DNA of 64,000 nt, taken from Hygrocybe punicea. Lineage: Eukaryota > Basidiomycota > Agaricomycetes > Agaricales > Hygrophoraceae. The translations under genes were made by a program, and so were the position numbers. Below, one piece after another: positions 44,898-56,351 of this stretch (position 1 is its first letter; every line of letters begins with the position of its first letter). Under the pieces are notes generated by a model that was given only the letters and a program-made list of their open reading frames with translations, had not been told where the DNA came from and made no database searches. Where the stretch lies: the NCBI GenBank assembly GCA_963556145.1, contig OY744465.1:4092001-4156000 (forward strand), given 5' to 3'.

Positions 44898-46754
44898 TAC
44901 AGACAGCCCTACTCTCACGGAGCTTACTTTTAAACACTGGCTAGGACAATACTGAGACTAGTGACTCAACTTGTGAAACTTATTCTGGTTCCGTAATGCA
45001 TGCAGTGATCTCTCACAAATCTGTTCCTCCTTGGGCTTATCTCAGAGACCCATGTGACACAGTATCATTCATTTATAGCAATCTTATCCTGGTTATCTTC
45101 ATATTGTGCTTTTGACTGAACGCTGCAACAACGCTACCATGGATCTCCAAGATGAGCTCTCTTGCCCTGTCTGCATGAAAAGCTTCAAGACTAAGAAGGG
45201 CTGCACCACCCACCTCACAACGGCACACTCATGCTGCTGGTATCGACGTGGCAAGTTGGCACAGCTCTCCCCCTTAGATTTGGATGGAGAGGGTGGAGAA
45301 GCCTTGATTTCAGATCTTTGCGATGGCGATGGACAATCAGACCAAATGGAAGATCAGAGGAGCCACATGGATGAATACGTCGTGGCCGCAATGGATGATA
45401 TGGCAGATGACGATGATCTGTTCGACTTCATTCCTATGCCATCAGCCACACTTGCTACGTTACCCGAAGTCCAGATTGGTGAAGCAGGGCCTGGACCATC
45501 CACTGCATGCCATGTGCTGCACAGGGTTCTAGATGACGAAGACGATAGTCGGGTAGAAGACCCATTCCAAGCAGCAGGGTGTGTGATATGGGTGAACGAA
45601 AATCTACACGAACGCTGGAGAAACCTGTTTGGAAGCGGACTAGATGGGGAGGGTGACATCACTATGGGAGCGGACACCCCTGCGCCGAACACATTCTATC
45701 CTTTCGCATCCGAGCTTGACTGGCGTGTTGCAGATTGGGTTATTAAAGACGGTCCAGGAAACAATGCATTTGACCGATTTCTGTCCATTCCTGGGGTAAG
45801 ATTTCTGGATTCTCTGTCGACACTGATGTTCTGACATGGATCCCTCAGGTGAGGCAGAAGTTAGGGCTTTCATTCCAGAATACACGTGCTCTACATAAGA
45901 TCATCGATGACATTCCCCACAGAGCAGGAAAGTGGCAAACCAAGCATCTGTCCTTCAAGGATCGTCCTGCGGAGAAGCACGTAGTAAGGTTCAGAGATGT
46001 GATTGAGGCAATACGTTGTCTATGGGGTGATCCAGCCTTATTGCAGAGTATGGTCTACATCCCAAAGAAGGTATATTCCGACGTCAGTCGCTCAAACAGA
46101 GTCTATTCTGAGATGTGGACAGGATCTTGGTGGCATGTAATCCAGGTGTGCAACGATACATTCTCCACTCTCTGAAATAGGTCTCACGCTTACTATCAGA
46201 CACGTCTCCCTGTCGGCGCAACTCTAGCACCTGTGATACTCGCAACCGACAAAACACAACTTACTCAGTTCACGGGTGGCAAGTCTGCATATCCTGTCTA
46301 TCTCACTTTGGGAAATCTACCCAAAACTGTATGGAGAAAGCCTTCTCAGCATGCTGCAGTTCTAGTGGGTTATCTTTCGGTGGACAAAATTTGCCGTGAC
46401 AAGTTGACTAAACAAGAACATCATGCAAGAAATCAACATTTATTCCACGAGTCGATGCGATTGATCATGGCACCCCTGAAAGACTTAGGAGAGTCAGGTA
46501 TCGAGATGACCAGTGGTGACGGTTCGGTTCGTAAAGTCCATCCTGTCCTAGTGTCCTACGTCGCGGACTACCCAGAACAATGCCTTGTTACTTGTTCCAA
46601 GTACGGAACATGCCCTAAATGTCAGTGTCCAGCAGACAAGCTGCAGGATATAATCGCACACCCGAATCGAACTCAGAAGTGGACGTTAGGAGTAATAGAT
46701 GAGGCAAAGAGGACGTCAGCTACGGCATCAGAGTTCCACAAGTACTGCATGGAC

Positions 46755-47149
46755 TAGTGTTGCCGAAGTTCAGTTCGGTCCGGTTCCGACCCTTTTTGGC
46801 GGAACCGCGAACTGAACTTCGGGTCCGGTTTGGCACATGGCCAAACCCGGACCCAGACGGCGTCGAACCATCTCTTCGCGTTCGGTCTGGGTTCAGACGC
46901 GGTCTGAAACCCAGACCGAGGTGGGCTCACCCCGTCCGTTCTCCTCGTGAATGGCAGGCGCGTATCAATAGATACAGCGCTGCACTTCGCGAGGTAGATG
47001 GGTGCGGGGGAGCCCTCCGGTGTCCCCAAGGGATGTGGAGGGACGGGGGGTCTTGTCCCATGGTCCCTGCGTGGCATTGCCAGCGCTGCTGCTGCCAACC
47101 GTTGTCCTCGTCGGGGCGGTGGTATGGTTGTGGTGGTGTTGCTGCCACG

Positions 47150-47181
<32 letters not shown>

Positions 47182-47907
47182 TGCTGTTGCTGCTGATACT
47201 GCTGCTGCCGTCGTTGCTGCCGTCATTGCTGCCGTCGTTGCTGCCGCTGCCAGCGCTGCTCCTGCTGCCGTCGCCGTTGCTGCTGCCACTGCTGCCGCTG
47301 CTGTCGTGGCCGTTGCTGCTGCCGCTGCTGTTGCCGTTGCCGTTGCTGTTGCCACTGCTGCTGCTGCTGGCCGTCGTGGTTGTCGTTGCCGTTGTTGTTG
47401 CCGCCGCTGGTGGTGGTGGTGGTGGTGGTGTTGCAGCTGTCGCGCGTCCGTTGGCATTGGGTTGGCGTTGGGTGGTCATCTCGCGGCCGTGGGTGTGGTC
47501 ACACTGCGGTCGCGGTCGAGCTTCCTGTAGCAGGCAACATTAGTAAAGTTCAGGAAAGTAAAATACATACCTGTGTTCATGAACGCGACAATGTGTCGCG
47601 TTCATTGGCCTTGCGTTGTTGCAGTGTTGGTGAAGAAAACCTACGTGTAATGGTCACATGATACTGTTTACCACGAAAAAGTAAGTAAAAGAAATACGAA
47701 AAACAAATGAAATAAATACCTTAAAAATATCCGCGTTCGCGGTTTGGACGCGGTTTGGAGCTGTTCAGGAAATCCGGCAGGCCTCGAAACCCGGAACTGA
47801 ACCCGCGGTCCGGTTCAGCACTTGGCTGAACTTAGACTGAACCTAGGGTTCGGTTCAGGGTTTGAACCGGGTTCGGCCAGGTTCGGAACCGAACTACGGC
47901 AACACTA
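46755..47907. mobile_element. hAT-like non-autonomous element 2
   Basis: Ends TAGTGTTGCCGAAGTTCAGT and its inverted copy, with a perfect 8-bp duplication GCATGGAC (46747-46754, 47908-47915). Subterminal GGTTCGG/CCGAACC words repeat in both directions. Inside are TATCAATAGATA with CTTCGCGAGGT near 46965-46995 (shared with the other two hAT-like elements) and about 340 bases of imperfect trinucleotide repeat (GCTGCC/GTTGCC). Long frames on both strands here are repeat by-products. Removing the element restores the transposase frame (YCMD|REVSG). Confidence 0.92.
47085..47425. repeat. imperfect (GCT/GCC/GTT)n trinucleotide tract
   Basis: A run of GCTGCTGCT..., then GCCGTTGCTGCC variants and (GGT)n, inside hAT-like element 2. 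It keeps all six frames open for long distances, which explains the Ala/Leu/Ser-only frames. Confidence 0.85.
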
Positions 47908-48464
47908 GCATGGACAGGGAGGTATCTGGAAGTATTTACAGGCCTTTCTGGGACGGATTTCCTCACACAGACATCAATCTGGCCGTTACACCTGATGTTC
48001 TTCATCAGATCTACCAAGGTGTCTTCAAGCATCTAACAAACTGGTGTCAGCGCACAGTCGGTCCTGACGAGCTAGACCACCGTATTCGCTGCCTTCCACC
48101 TGCATACGGACTGCGTCACTTTAAGAATGGTATCTCTGCTCTCTCTCAAATATCTGGCACGGAGCGGAAGAATATGGCTAAGATTCTCCTGGGTTGTCTC
48201 GTGGGTGTTCTGCCCAAGAAGGCCATAGTGGCATGTCGTGCGCTTCTCGACTTCATTTACCTTGCCCAGTACAGCACACATGATGACGTCACCCTGGGTT
48301 ACATGCAGGATGCCCTGAACATATTTAACCTACACAAGACTTATTTCATTGAAACCGGCATACGTGACAATCTTAACATCCCTAAGTTCCATTCCTTGCA
48401 CCACTACATCCAGTCCATCAAGTTTCTAGGTACCACTGACAATTACAACACTGAATTGTTTGAA

Positions 48465-49055
48465 TGATGTAGAGGCTCCGGCCCGTCTAGACCCGAATCC
48501 TCTTCATATCCCACTTCGTCCCCATCCATTCCCATTCATGTATCGTCGATTCCGCCTGATTCCAGTTCTCTCCGTCGATTCCACTCCAGATTCCGCCTCC
48601 GGAATCGTTCCTACACGCAATGCGATGTCTCTAACGACCCGGAATCAGTACGTTTATAGTCATATATCATGTATCTACGTTTCCCGTCTCCTAGTACATA
48701 GCATTCCTCCACTCCACTCCACTCCTATCAGTTACAGCCTTCGGTTGTAGTACATAGTTACTACAGCACAGGATCTCTCCCAGTAGTATAAAAGATGTAC
48801 TCTTATACTACAAACACATAGAGAAAATACAGGTTATCACTCCCCTTCAGTTCTATTTCTCAGTCCTCGCTTCGTATCGTCTCCATATTAGTCTTCGTAA
48901 CTCCACTCCCTACACTTCCCCTCTGATCCAGAACCCCTGGATTCGGGTTGGATTGATTAGACACTACATAGACAATAAACTCCTCTGATCACTTCTTAGC
49001 TGATCACCCTTTCCGTAGATTCCCATTCGGGTCTACAACCGAACTCACCGTCACA
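48465..49055. mobile_element. probable solo LTR inside the Plavaka transposase
   Basis: About 590 bases beginning TGATGTAGAGG and ending CGTCACA, interrupting the transposase between NTELFE and RLHIDLAKD. It has a TATA-like TATAAAAG near 48787 and an internal inverted pair TAGACCCGAAT / ATTCGGGTCTA near the two ends. TG...CA ends fit a solo LTR, but I find no clear 4-5 bp target duplication, so the class is uncertain. Confidence 0.55.
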
Positions 49056-50040
49056 ACGACTTCACATTGATTTAGCCAAGGACAGATGGCGTGCCTCCAA
49101 CCAACGTGACAAGTTTCCACAAATGATCAACTGGCTTACTCGCCAGGAGAAGATGTTCACATTCCAACACTACGTCTCCTGGATGGATTCACAGCGTCCC
49201 ACTAGTCCTCCTTCCAAATCACTATCTCACAACGCCGCCGGTAACCTGATATCACTTCCTAAATATCCTACTCAACCTCGTCAATTGATTGACGTCATTG
49301 CAGAGCGCCATCATGCTCCAGGATTTTCAACTGCCCTCAAGGACTATTTAAACTGCATCATGGGGAATCCAACAACCTTTTGCGTTGCATCTTTGAACAC
49401 GCTACCTTTTGCAAGGTTAGATGTCTATCACACTTTGAAATTTCACCCTCCAAGTCTAGAAGATGGTGAAGAGGAATGTGATGTTATAAAGGCTGCTCCT
49501 GCCTTCAAGAAAAGAGCAGGCCGCTTTGACAATGTCATAGTTCTGCACACTGACATTGCAGAATCCACCGGTCTTGAAGGTAAGCTTCCTGGTAAGCTTG
49601 CAGTCTCATGTTGACATTTTTTACGTCAGGAACACGCATTGGACGTGTGAGGGTGATTTTCACCTTGCCATCAACGCTAGACTACAGCCTGGGACCTTCA
49701 CCAGTAATCTGGCGGAAAACCCCTTTGACATATATTGAATGGTACACTGGACTGAAACCAACAGCAGAACCGTATCACAACATGTACACTCTCAAGCCTC
49801 TGTACCGTGCCGATGGTCAACGTTCCGGTTCCATCATTCCTTTAACGAGCATTAGGCAGAGTTGCATGTTAACACCTCTGTTCAGAAGGTCTGCAGATAT
49901 CACATGGACCACTGATAATGTTTTAGATGAATGTGGGACTTTCTTGGTGAACAACTGGCAGAATATGTATTCATACAAAACTATTTGGTAGTAATAATAC
50001 GGGTTACAAGTTTCTGTGACTCTAAGGTTTCTTTCCAACG

Positions 50041-50096
50041 CTCTGTGACACTCTGTGACACTCTGTGACACTCTGTGGCACTCTCTGACACCCTGA
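50041..50096. repeat. tandem CTCTGTGACA repeat
   Basis: Four to five copies of a 10-11 base unit (CTCTGTGACA), then decayed ones, just after the Plavaka gene. Similar words occur at 23290-23475. Confidence 0.75.
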
Positions 50097-50130
50097 GAAA
50101 ATGGAATATTCCCAGGATAATGTGAGAGCC

Positions 50131-50455
50131 AAAGTGTTTTTCCTGATGAAGGACCAATGGATTACAATGGAAACTGTTCATTATGTTGATGCCAATTGGG
50201 GATCCAACCCACACTGGAAATCCATTAGTGGATATGTGTTCATGATCGCAGGGGGAGCCATAACTTGGAGCTTGAAGAAGCAGAGCCCAATTGTGTTGTC
50301 AACAGCCAAAGCGGAATATGTCACCACTACTCATGCCACAAAGCAGTTGATCTGGCATAGAAATTTGTTGAAGGAATCAGACCTACGGTCAGACGAAACA
50401 TCAATTTTACAATCTGATAATCAGGCCGTGATTGCTATAAGCAACTTCGTGATTT
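50131..50455 (+). pseudogene. Copia RNase H relic
   Basis: Reads HYVDANWGSNPHWKSISGYV, then AGGAITWSLKKQSPIVLSTA, KAEYVTTTHATKQLIWHRNL and QSDNQAVIAISNF, the RNase H end of a Ty1/copia polyprotein. It stops shortly before the Tnp2-type element begins. It could come from the same family as the relic at 18441/23224. Confidence 0.85.
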
Positions 50456-50525
50456 GTGTACTCCTTCCATGTATTTTTCAACTAAAAGAAATATTGTCTC
50501 TCAATGAACTCCTATGTTCCTTAAC

Positions 50526-50735
50526 TTACAGCCGTTTTACTATCTGATGGCAGTAACTGCACCTTTTTGAATCAATTGAGAAATTTGGACTTGGTAGAAT
50601 TTTGGGTGCTGTGTTTTGTATCTCATGAAATAGTGCTTGGTTTAAGATGGTTATACAGGGAAAGTTGTACTATTTCTTGAGGGCTATCTACTCCTGTAAT
50701 TACATTTGGACAATATTTAGGATACACTGTGGGAA
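50526..50735 (+). repeat. left terminal inverted repeat of the Tnp2-type element
   Basis: Matches the reverse complement of 61372-61570, from ACAGCCGTTTTACTATC through TTGAATCAATTGAGAAATTT and CTATTTCTTGAGGGCTATC to GGACAATATTTAGGATA. Beyond that similarity fades into AGTGCCCAGAGCACTTC-type words. Confidence 0.85.
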
Positions 50736-50937
50736 GTCCCTGACAAAAAGTGCCCAGAGCACTTCTGGATGGCAAAACGGTGTTCTGAGCACTGAAAGCC
50801 TGAGCACTTCTTCTCGGTGATATCACCAATCACCTTTTTTGAGGTTTCAGATGCTCACAGGTTATTTTCACATCTTTAAAAAGGTGACAAGGGCAATATA
50901 TATTTTTTGTAAGGACGGAGGGTGCTATATCATATGC

Positions 50938-53900
50938 CTAGTCATTGTCATCACAGCTACAGTCCAAGTCATCTTCCGGATTGAAAACTGCCTTCACCGA
51001 TTTTATGTCTCAATCAATAAGTCCCCATTGCTTTTGCATCTCTACCCGACCCACAGTTGACTTGATATTTAAGGCATGGCACGGGTATACCGCGGGTCAG
51101 AATTCCCGACACCGCACCCGTACCCGCGGAAACCGTACCCGCTCCGATGACAGGTACAACCCGTACCCGTTATCTGCGGGTACCCGCCGTGTTCCATCCT
51201 AACTACCTCGCGAACAACGGGGACGCGTCAATTGACGCGCTCCGTCTGTTTTCGTGAGGTTGGGTTGGGGCCAGGGACTTTCCATGGGCGTCCCCGCGTG
51301 TTAACTACCTCGCGAACAATGGGAGCACGTCAATTGACGTGCTCCGTCTGTTTTCGCGAGGTTGGATGGGGCCGGGCACTTTCCATGGGCGTCCGCACGT
51401 CTATTGACGCGGCCAGGGCGTTTTCGCGAGGTGGGACCGTTTTCACGAGGTTGGATGGGGCCGGGGACTTTCCATGGGCGTCCGCGCATGCTAACTACCT
51501 CGTGAACAATGGGGACGCGTCAATTGACGCGTCCCGTCTGTTTTCGCAAGGTTGGATGGGGCCGGGCACTTTCCATGGGCGTCCGCACGTCAATTGACGC
51601 GGCCGGAGCGTGTTCGCGAGGTGGGACTGTTGTTGCTGTGTCCGTCTTCGTCCTCGCCTCGTCCATTCCCCTCGTTAGCCGATGTCGTTGGGACTGGATT
51701 GGGGGGATGTACCTGGGCCGGTAGGTGGGCGCACCACCCTCCCGGCTTTCCTTTCTATCGTTGTCGTCGCCGTCGCGACTTTGGTGGTTCGTTTTTGGCG
51801 TGCGGGGTTGTCGTGGTTGTCGTTGTTGTTGTCGTTCGTGGGTTTTCTTGTTGTCGTTGTTGTTGTGTTTGCGCTTGTCACAGTTGTGGTAGCAAATATC
51901 ACGCGAGCTTAGCAAAAGTAAAGAAATTAATGTGAAAATAAAGTAAATAACAAAGAAAAAACCTACCTGGGGCTTGGGTTGACAGACCCGTGAAAACCCG
52001 TCACCCGCGGATAACGGGTATGGTTTTGACAAGGTGTGCAAACCAAAACACCGTACCCGTACCCGAATTACCCGTTTTGGAATAACCGCGGGTAAACCCG
52101 TACCCGTGCTGTGCCCTATTGATATTGCGCACATTGGAGACGATTGGTGTCATACATTTTGTGTAGTGCAGCACCTGGCTTGTGGCGTCTTCACCATTTG
52201 TCTTAAATAGCTTGATGACAGTGAGTAGAAGAGTCCTACCTCTCGATGTACCCCAAATTGCATCTTGGCAGAGTTCGTAGACGAAGATGTAGTCAAGCAC
52301 ACTGTAGTTAATTGTCGTCACAGCATTGCCTTGAAGGCCTTCATAGACTACTTCATACTTTATGGGCACAGAGTGAACAGGTGCCGACTTAACACATGGG
52401 ATCGAATACTTACTCGAATACATGAATTGTCCCTTGGCTGTTACAATCGGCTCTTGCATAAAGTGGATCATGTTCGGATGGCATCTCCTCCTTGTCAGAT
52501 TCGCAGCTTTCCCCACACTGGCATGGAAACCAATAAGCACTGGAGGATGACATCTCATTGGTGGTGGAAGATGTGGCCGAGGTATGTTGCTATCCTCACT
52601 TGTGTAATCTGATCCAAGGCATGTCTTGGCCAATATGGCGAATGCATGATATGATTAGGATCTATTTAATATAAATCAGTTTTCATCAAGGGATAAGGAC
52701 ACATTACCCACAGTCTATGTAAGAATGCTCACGGCGTTTAACCCCAGGCATACCATGGTGAGGATTGACTGATGCGAGTTCTTCATCTAAATCATATCGT
52801 GTACTGAGCTGTCCTAGATAGGCCAAGTGAAGGTTTCGCTTATTGAGGTTGCTCCATGGATGCTGTCATGAACGGAGTCCCAATTGCATTACCCCACAAA
52901 ACTGCTCCATATATGTTCATATAGGTTGACCCACTGCACAATCTTCTCTTCAAGTTCGTTGGATGCCAAAAGCTTTCCTGATGTTGTTCTTCTCTTTTTT
53001 GGTGGTTGCAGCCACCATTCTCTGAAGAACATCCTCGAATTTGCCATGTGTGCGTCTAGGGAGGTTTTGTGGGTCCACGGATGGCCTTGTTAAATGTTCC
53101 ACATCTGGGGTGATGAGCGGTATGTAATAAATCTTCCCCTTCCCAGTGACATCCCGTACACCTTTCAATGTGCAACTGTGACAAGGGCAGTAGGCATTGT
53201 GCCCTCTAATTCTGAGCATTTTCTCTATGGCCACAATGTTGCCATGTTTCTGGATCAAATAAGCCCATAGGTCGAAAAGGAAATTTTCAACGGCATCATA
53301 TGTTTGAACACCATAAGCAAGGGTCGCGAGTTCATCGTCAAAGGGGGAAAAGAATGTTTCCAAGAGTTTTGGATGTTTGGGGAGGATGCCAAGACAAATG
53401 AGGCTTTCAAGATGTGTTCGAGTGAGAGGGGAAAGGTTGTAGATTTGCAGAAGAATTGGCATCACAGAAGGGCCATTTTGCCAACCTTTGTAGAGATGGT
53501 AGCAATCACTGCACAGCGCTAGTGCAATATCACGCTTGTCTGAGAAATACTTGTATGGGCGGTCGACACCATCAATTGTGACATTTTGATGCTTTAACCT
53601 GTGATAGTTGAGGCCATTGAAGACATCTCTCGTCCAGCCAACTTGATGTACATAGTCATCATGGTAGGCCAGACGAGCAACCATGGCTGGGCTTTGAAAA
53701 AACCCTCGAAGACGGGGTATGAGTGGAAGATAAACAAATTTTGCTCATGGTCGCTGACCACTGGTGTAGTGGTAGATCACGTGACCAGTCCCTTAGTCAG
53801 TAGCAGTTCCCGATGTAGTAGTCAGTCTCATCCATCCTATCCAGTCGACTTCCACCTCGAGTCCTGCGTGAGCCCCCGGAGAGGTACCTCGGTACCTCTC

Positions 53901-54717
53901 CACCAGAATAACGAGGTTCCTTGCAAACTTCACATTCTTGGTGGTGAGTGAATCAGCCTGTGAATGCCAGGCAAGAATTTATGCAACAGTGATAGATGAT
54001 GGGTTCAATGCCAGTAAGGATTGCAATGCGACATGTTACAATCCAAGCAGAATCAAGCTCCATCTTGTGTGAAAATGTATTCCGCATCTGATCAAACACA
54101 ATGCGAGACATATTGCTGATAATCTTGAGTTGGAAAGCACGTATGTTGTCACAATCAGTGTCAGTGAGTATATCATTTCCTGTTGGAAGATTAGATCTAG
54201 ACAATTTCTAACAAATAGATGGATGCACTTATGGAGTAACCAAGCATTCTCCTCATCTTTGGGACCAAGGTAATCATGTAGATCATCTTTGATTGCTCTA
54301 AGTGTTGGAAAGTCATTGTCTGAAAGGCTGAGGTCCTCGATCTCTGATTCGCTGTGGTCCAATTCACTGTGGTCCGGTTCACTGTGGTCCAATTCAATAG
54401 CATGCTCTGATTCACTTGGCATATCATCTAAATCTTCACTGGGATCGCCAAGAGGTGTGCTGTCATTCTCTTCCTCAATGTTGTCCTCATCATGAATATC
54501 AGCAACTATTTAAGGGCTAAGCTTCCAGGTTATGATTATAACAAGAGAACCTACCGTTGGGCACAAAATCCTCACCGTCAATTGAAGGCTCAGAATCTCC
54601 ATAATCTGATGGTAATATAGTCGACTCGTTGGCTCTCCAATAATGTTTCTTGCGTGTAGATGGTTTGAGCCATTTGTAGCAGCTAGGGCCACAGCGACAG
54701 CGTTTGCGCTTTGGCAT
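50938..54717 (-). pseudogene. Tnp2 family transposase
   Basis: ATG 54717 opens MPKRKRCRCGPSCYKWLKPS. Acidic exons follow (54100-54510). Then come TGIEPIIYHCCINSCLAFTG, ECEVCKEPRY (about 53920-53950), MVARLAYHDDYVHQ, PYKYFSDKRDIALALCSDCY, YNLSPLTRTHLESLICLGIL, EKMLRIRGHNAYCPCHSC and IYYIPLITPDVEHL. The middle exon region (52640-52940) holds stops. The 3' exons (TSQVLHYTKCMTPIVSNVRN) are split by hAT-like element 3 and continue at 51062 (KSTVGRVEMQKQWGLID), where a TGA at 51010-51012 sits where Arg is expected. Clearly decayed. Tnp2 enzymes mobilise CACTA-type elements. Confidence 0.8.
51070..52118. mobile_element. hAT-like non-autonomous element 3
   Basis: Ends TAAGGCATGGCACGGGTA and, inverted, TAGGGCACAGCACGGGTA, with a perfect 8-bp duplication TTGATATT (51062-51069, 52119-52126). 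Subterminal ACGGGTAC repeats resemble those of element 1. Inside, about four direct copies of a 90-110 base unit (51200-51620) contain CGTCAATTGACG and TTCGCGAGGTTGG; a GTTGTC trinucleotide tract follows at 51800-51890. Excision would restore the Tnp2 frame (VRNI|KSTVG on the minus strand). Confidence 0.9.
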
Positions 54718-55869
54718 TGCGAGTACTGAGTGCTGAGTGCTGAGTGCAGCGAGGCTTGAAGCTTGAAGTCCTTTCAAGTCACATGACACGACACAATGCA
54801 ATGCAATGCAAACACGACCAACCATGGTCAAGACAGTCCTCAAGGCTCAAAAAAAGAAGAAGGCCAGTGGCAACAAGCTCAATTCCATTGCTGCATTGCT
54901 GAGTGGGCCTGTTGAGACCATCCAGCAGCTTAAAAGTGAGTCATGCTGGCAACTCAATGTAGAATATTTAATTGTTCCATAGATGAGAAAGCAACAGAAC
55001 AGCCGGTTGCTGTTTACCATTCTCACAGGAAAGACCTTATCCCAAGGCCAAAGGGGACACCTGGAAGAGCTCCCCCAAAAGGGTATAATATTCAAGATGA
55101 GATGGGATTGCAGGATAATAAGCGGTGATACACTAGGATTTTGGTATGTGTTCCATTACAATCTTAATATTGTTGCCTGACCTTTATTTCACAAGTTTAA
55201 GTGTTGTGAATTAGCCGGCCAATATCTTGACATGTTGAAGAACATGAATCAGCAAGATAAACATGTTGTATGCCAGGTTGTATGTAAGGTGCATCATCAA
55301 ACATGTATTCATGTGCATATATACTACCTTCTCCACTCCAGGCACAGTGGAAAATCAAGTTCCTACAAAAATTCTCAGATGGATGGCCCATCCACAATAT
55401 CATTAGCCATTCCTTATGCAATCATGCAGCGCTTATCCAGGCACAAGAAAATGATGCGGTACATGCCTTGCCTTTGTTAATATAGTGTTCTGATATGAGA
55501 CAGAGTGATGCTTCTGATGGAAGCAACAAAGGAAGCAATGCCTGTGACTCGGACTCTGACAGCGGCAAGGAGTCAGACAAAGAGAGCCGTCGCAACACCA
55601 AGCAGGCTAAGATAGGCTCTAAGCATAGTAACAACAATGAACATCGCACCCCCAAAGTAACTGTTAAGGTAAATGTGGAATAATGTCATGATCTATCAAG
55701 CTCATGCTGTTTCACCCAGGCAACTTCTAAAAACAACAAGACGCCAACTCGGAATGCACAGGGTAAGGACAGGACCTCAAAGAAGCATAAATTAACAGTA
55801 ATGTATCGCTGGTATATCTGCCTATTTGTGTACTAATGTGATTTAATGACAATGACACTGTATGGACGG

Positions 55870-56031
55870 TGGAGAGGGAATCTCCAGGCCTCTGGGGGGA
55901 AGACTCAGAGGGAGTCACAGCGGGGAGGGAAAAGCAAGGAAAAACCCTGGATGGATGACTAAGCTACTAACAGGAAAGGGAAAGACTATCTAAGGGTCCT
56001 CAGGGTCCTAGGGTTAGCAGCACCTGCTGCA
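55870..56031 (-). repeat. LTR (3') of the short element
   Basis: TGGAGAGGGAATCTCCAGG...CACCTGCTGCA, nearly identical to 57955-58116. The starting GGAGAGGGAATCTCC is itself an inverted repeat. Confidence 0.92.
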
Positions 56032-56351
56032 GGTACCCCCCTCCGAAATGGTGTGCACCCTCGCACACATCTCCTGCCTCTGACTCATCCATATCCTCCA
56101 CAAAACTCTACCCAATCATCTACTATCCTCACTATCACCGGGGCTAGTGCAGGCCCAAAAACCGGATTGGGGTTGCCACGCAAAGGATGCATCATCTCGG
56201 TGAGCACCCCTAAAAAGGTCTTGTGGTTCGGGGAGAGGTTGAGGAGACTGTAAAATCGTGGGTCTTCTTCCAATCCCCAGGCAAGTTCGGCGATCTGGAA
56301 AATACAGGACATATCCTCTGGGAGAGCCTTGTTAAGGGCAAATGTGAAGCC

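Larger units (their letters stand above)
45139..49991 (+). pseudogene. Plavaka-type transposase, interrupted twice
   Basis: MDLQDELSCPVCMKSFKTKK opens with a C2H2 finger (C-x2-C...H-x4-H), followed by an acidic linker. The catalytic region reads LILATDKTQLTQF-like (VILATDKTQLTQFTGGKSAY), then KVHPVLVSYVADYPEQ and CSKYGTCPKCQCPADKL. After the hAT-like element it resumes as REVSGSIYRPFWDGFPHTD, INLAVTPDVLHQIYQGVFKH and PKFHSLHHYIQSIKFLGTTD. After the 590-bp insertion it resumes RLHIDLAKDRWRASN and ends NWQNMYSYKTIW. Introns lie near 45797-45849, 46145-46190 and 49580-49628. Fungal Plavaka enzymes are related to the KDZ group. Coding blocks: 45139-46754, 47908-48464, 49057-49991. Confidence 0.85.

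Noticed and set aside
46757..47543. Long Ala/Leu/Ser-rich frames on both strands
   Set aside because: They follow the GCT/GCC/GTT trinucleotide tract inside hAT-like element 2; the composition is that of the repeat in each frame, with no conserved motif.
51520..52134. Open frame of about 200 codons on the minus strand
   Set aside because: It covers the repeat-rich end of hAT-like element 3 and reads low-complexity Asn/Thr/Arg sequence.
53876..53902. Short palindrome GGAGAGGTACC...GGTACCTCTCC as a regulatory site
   Set aside because: It lies inside a decayed Tnp2 exon region and has no partner or context that suggests a function.
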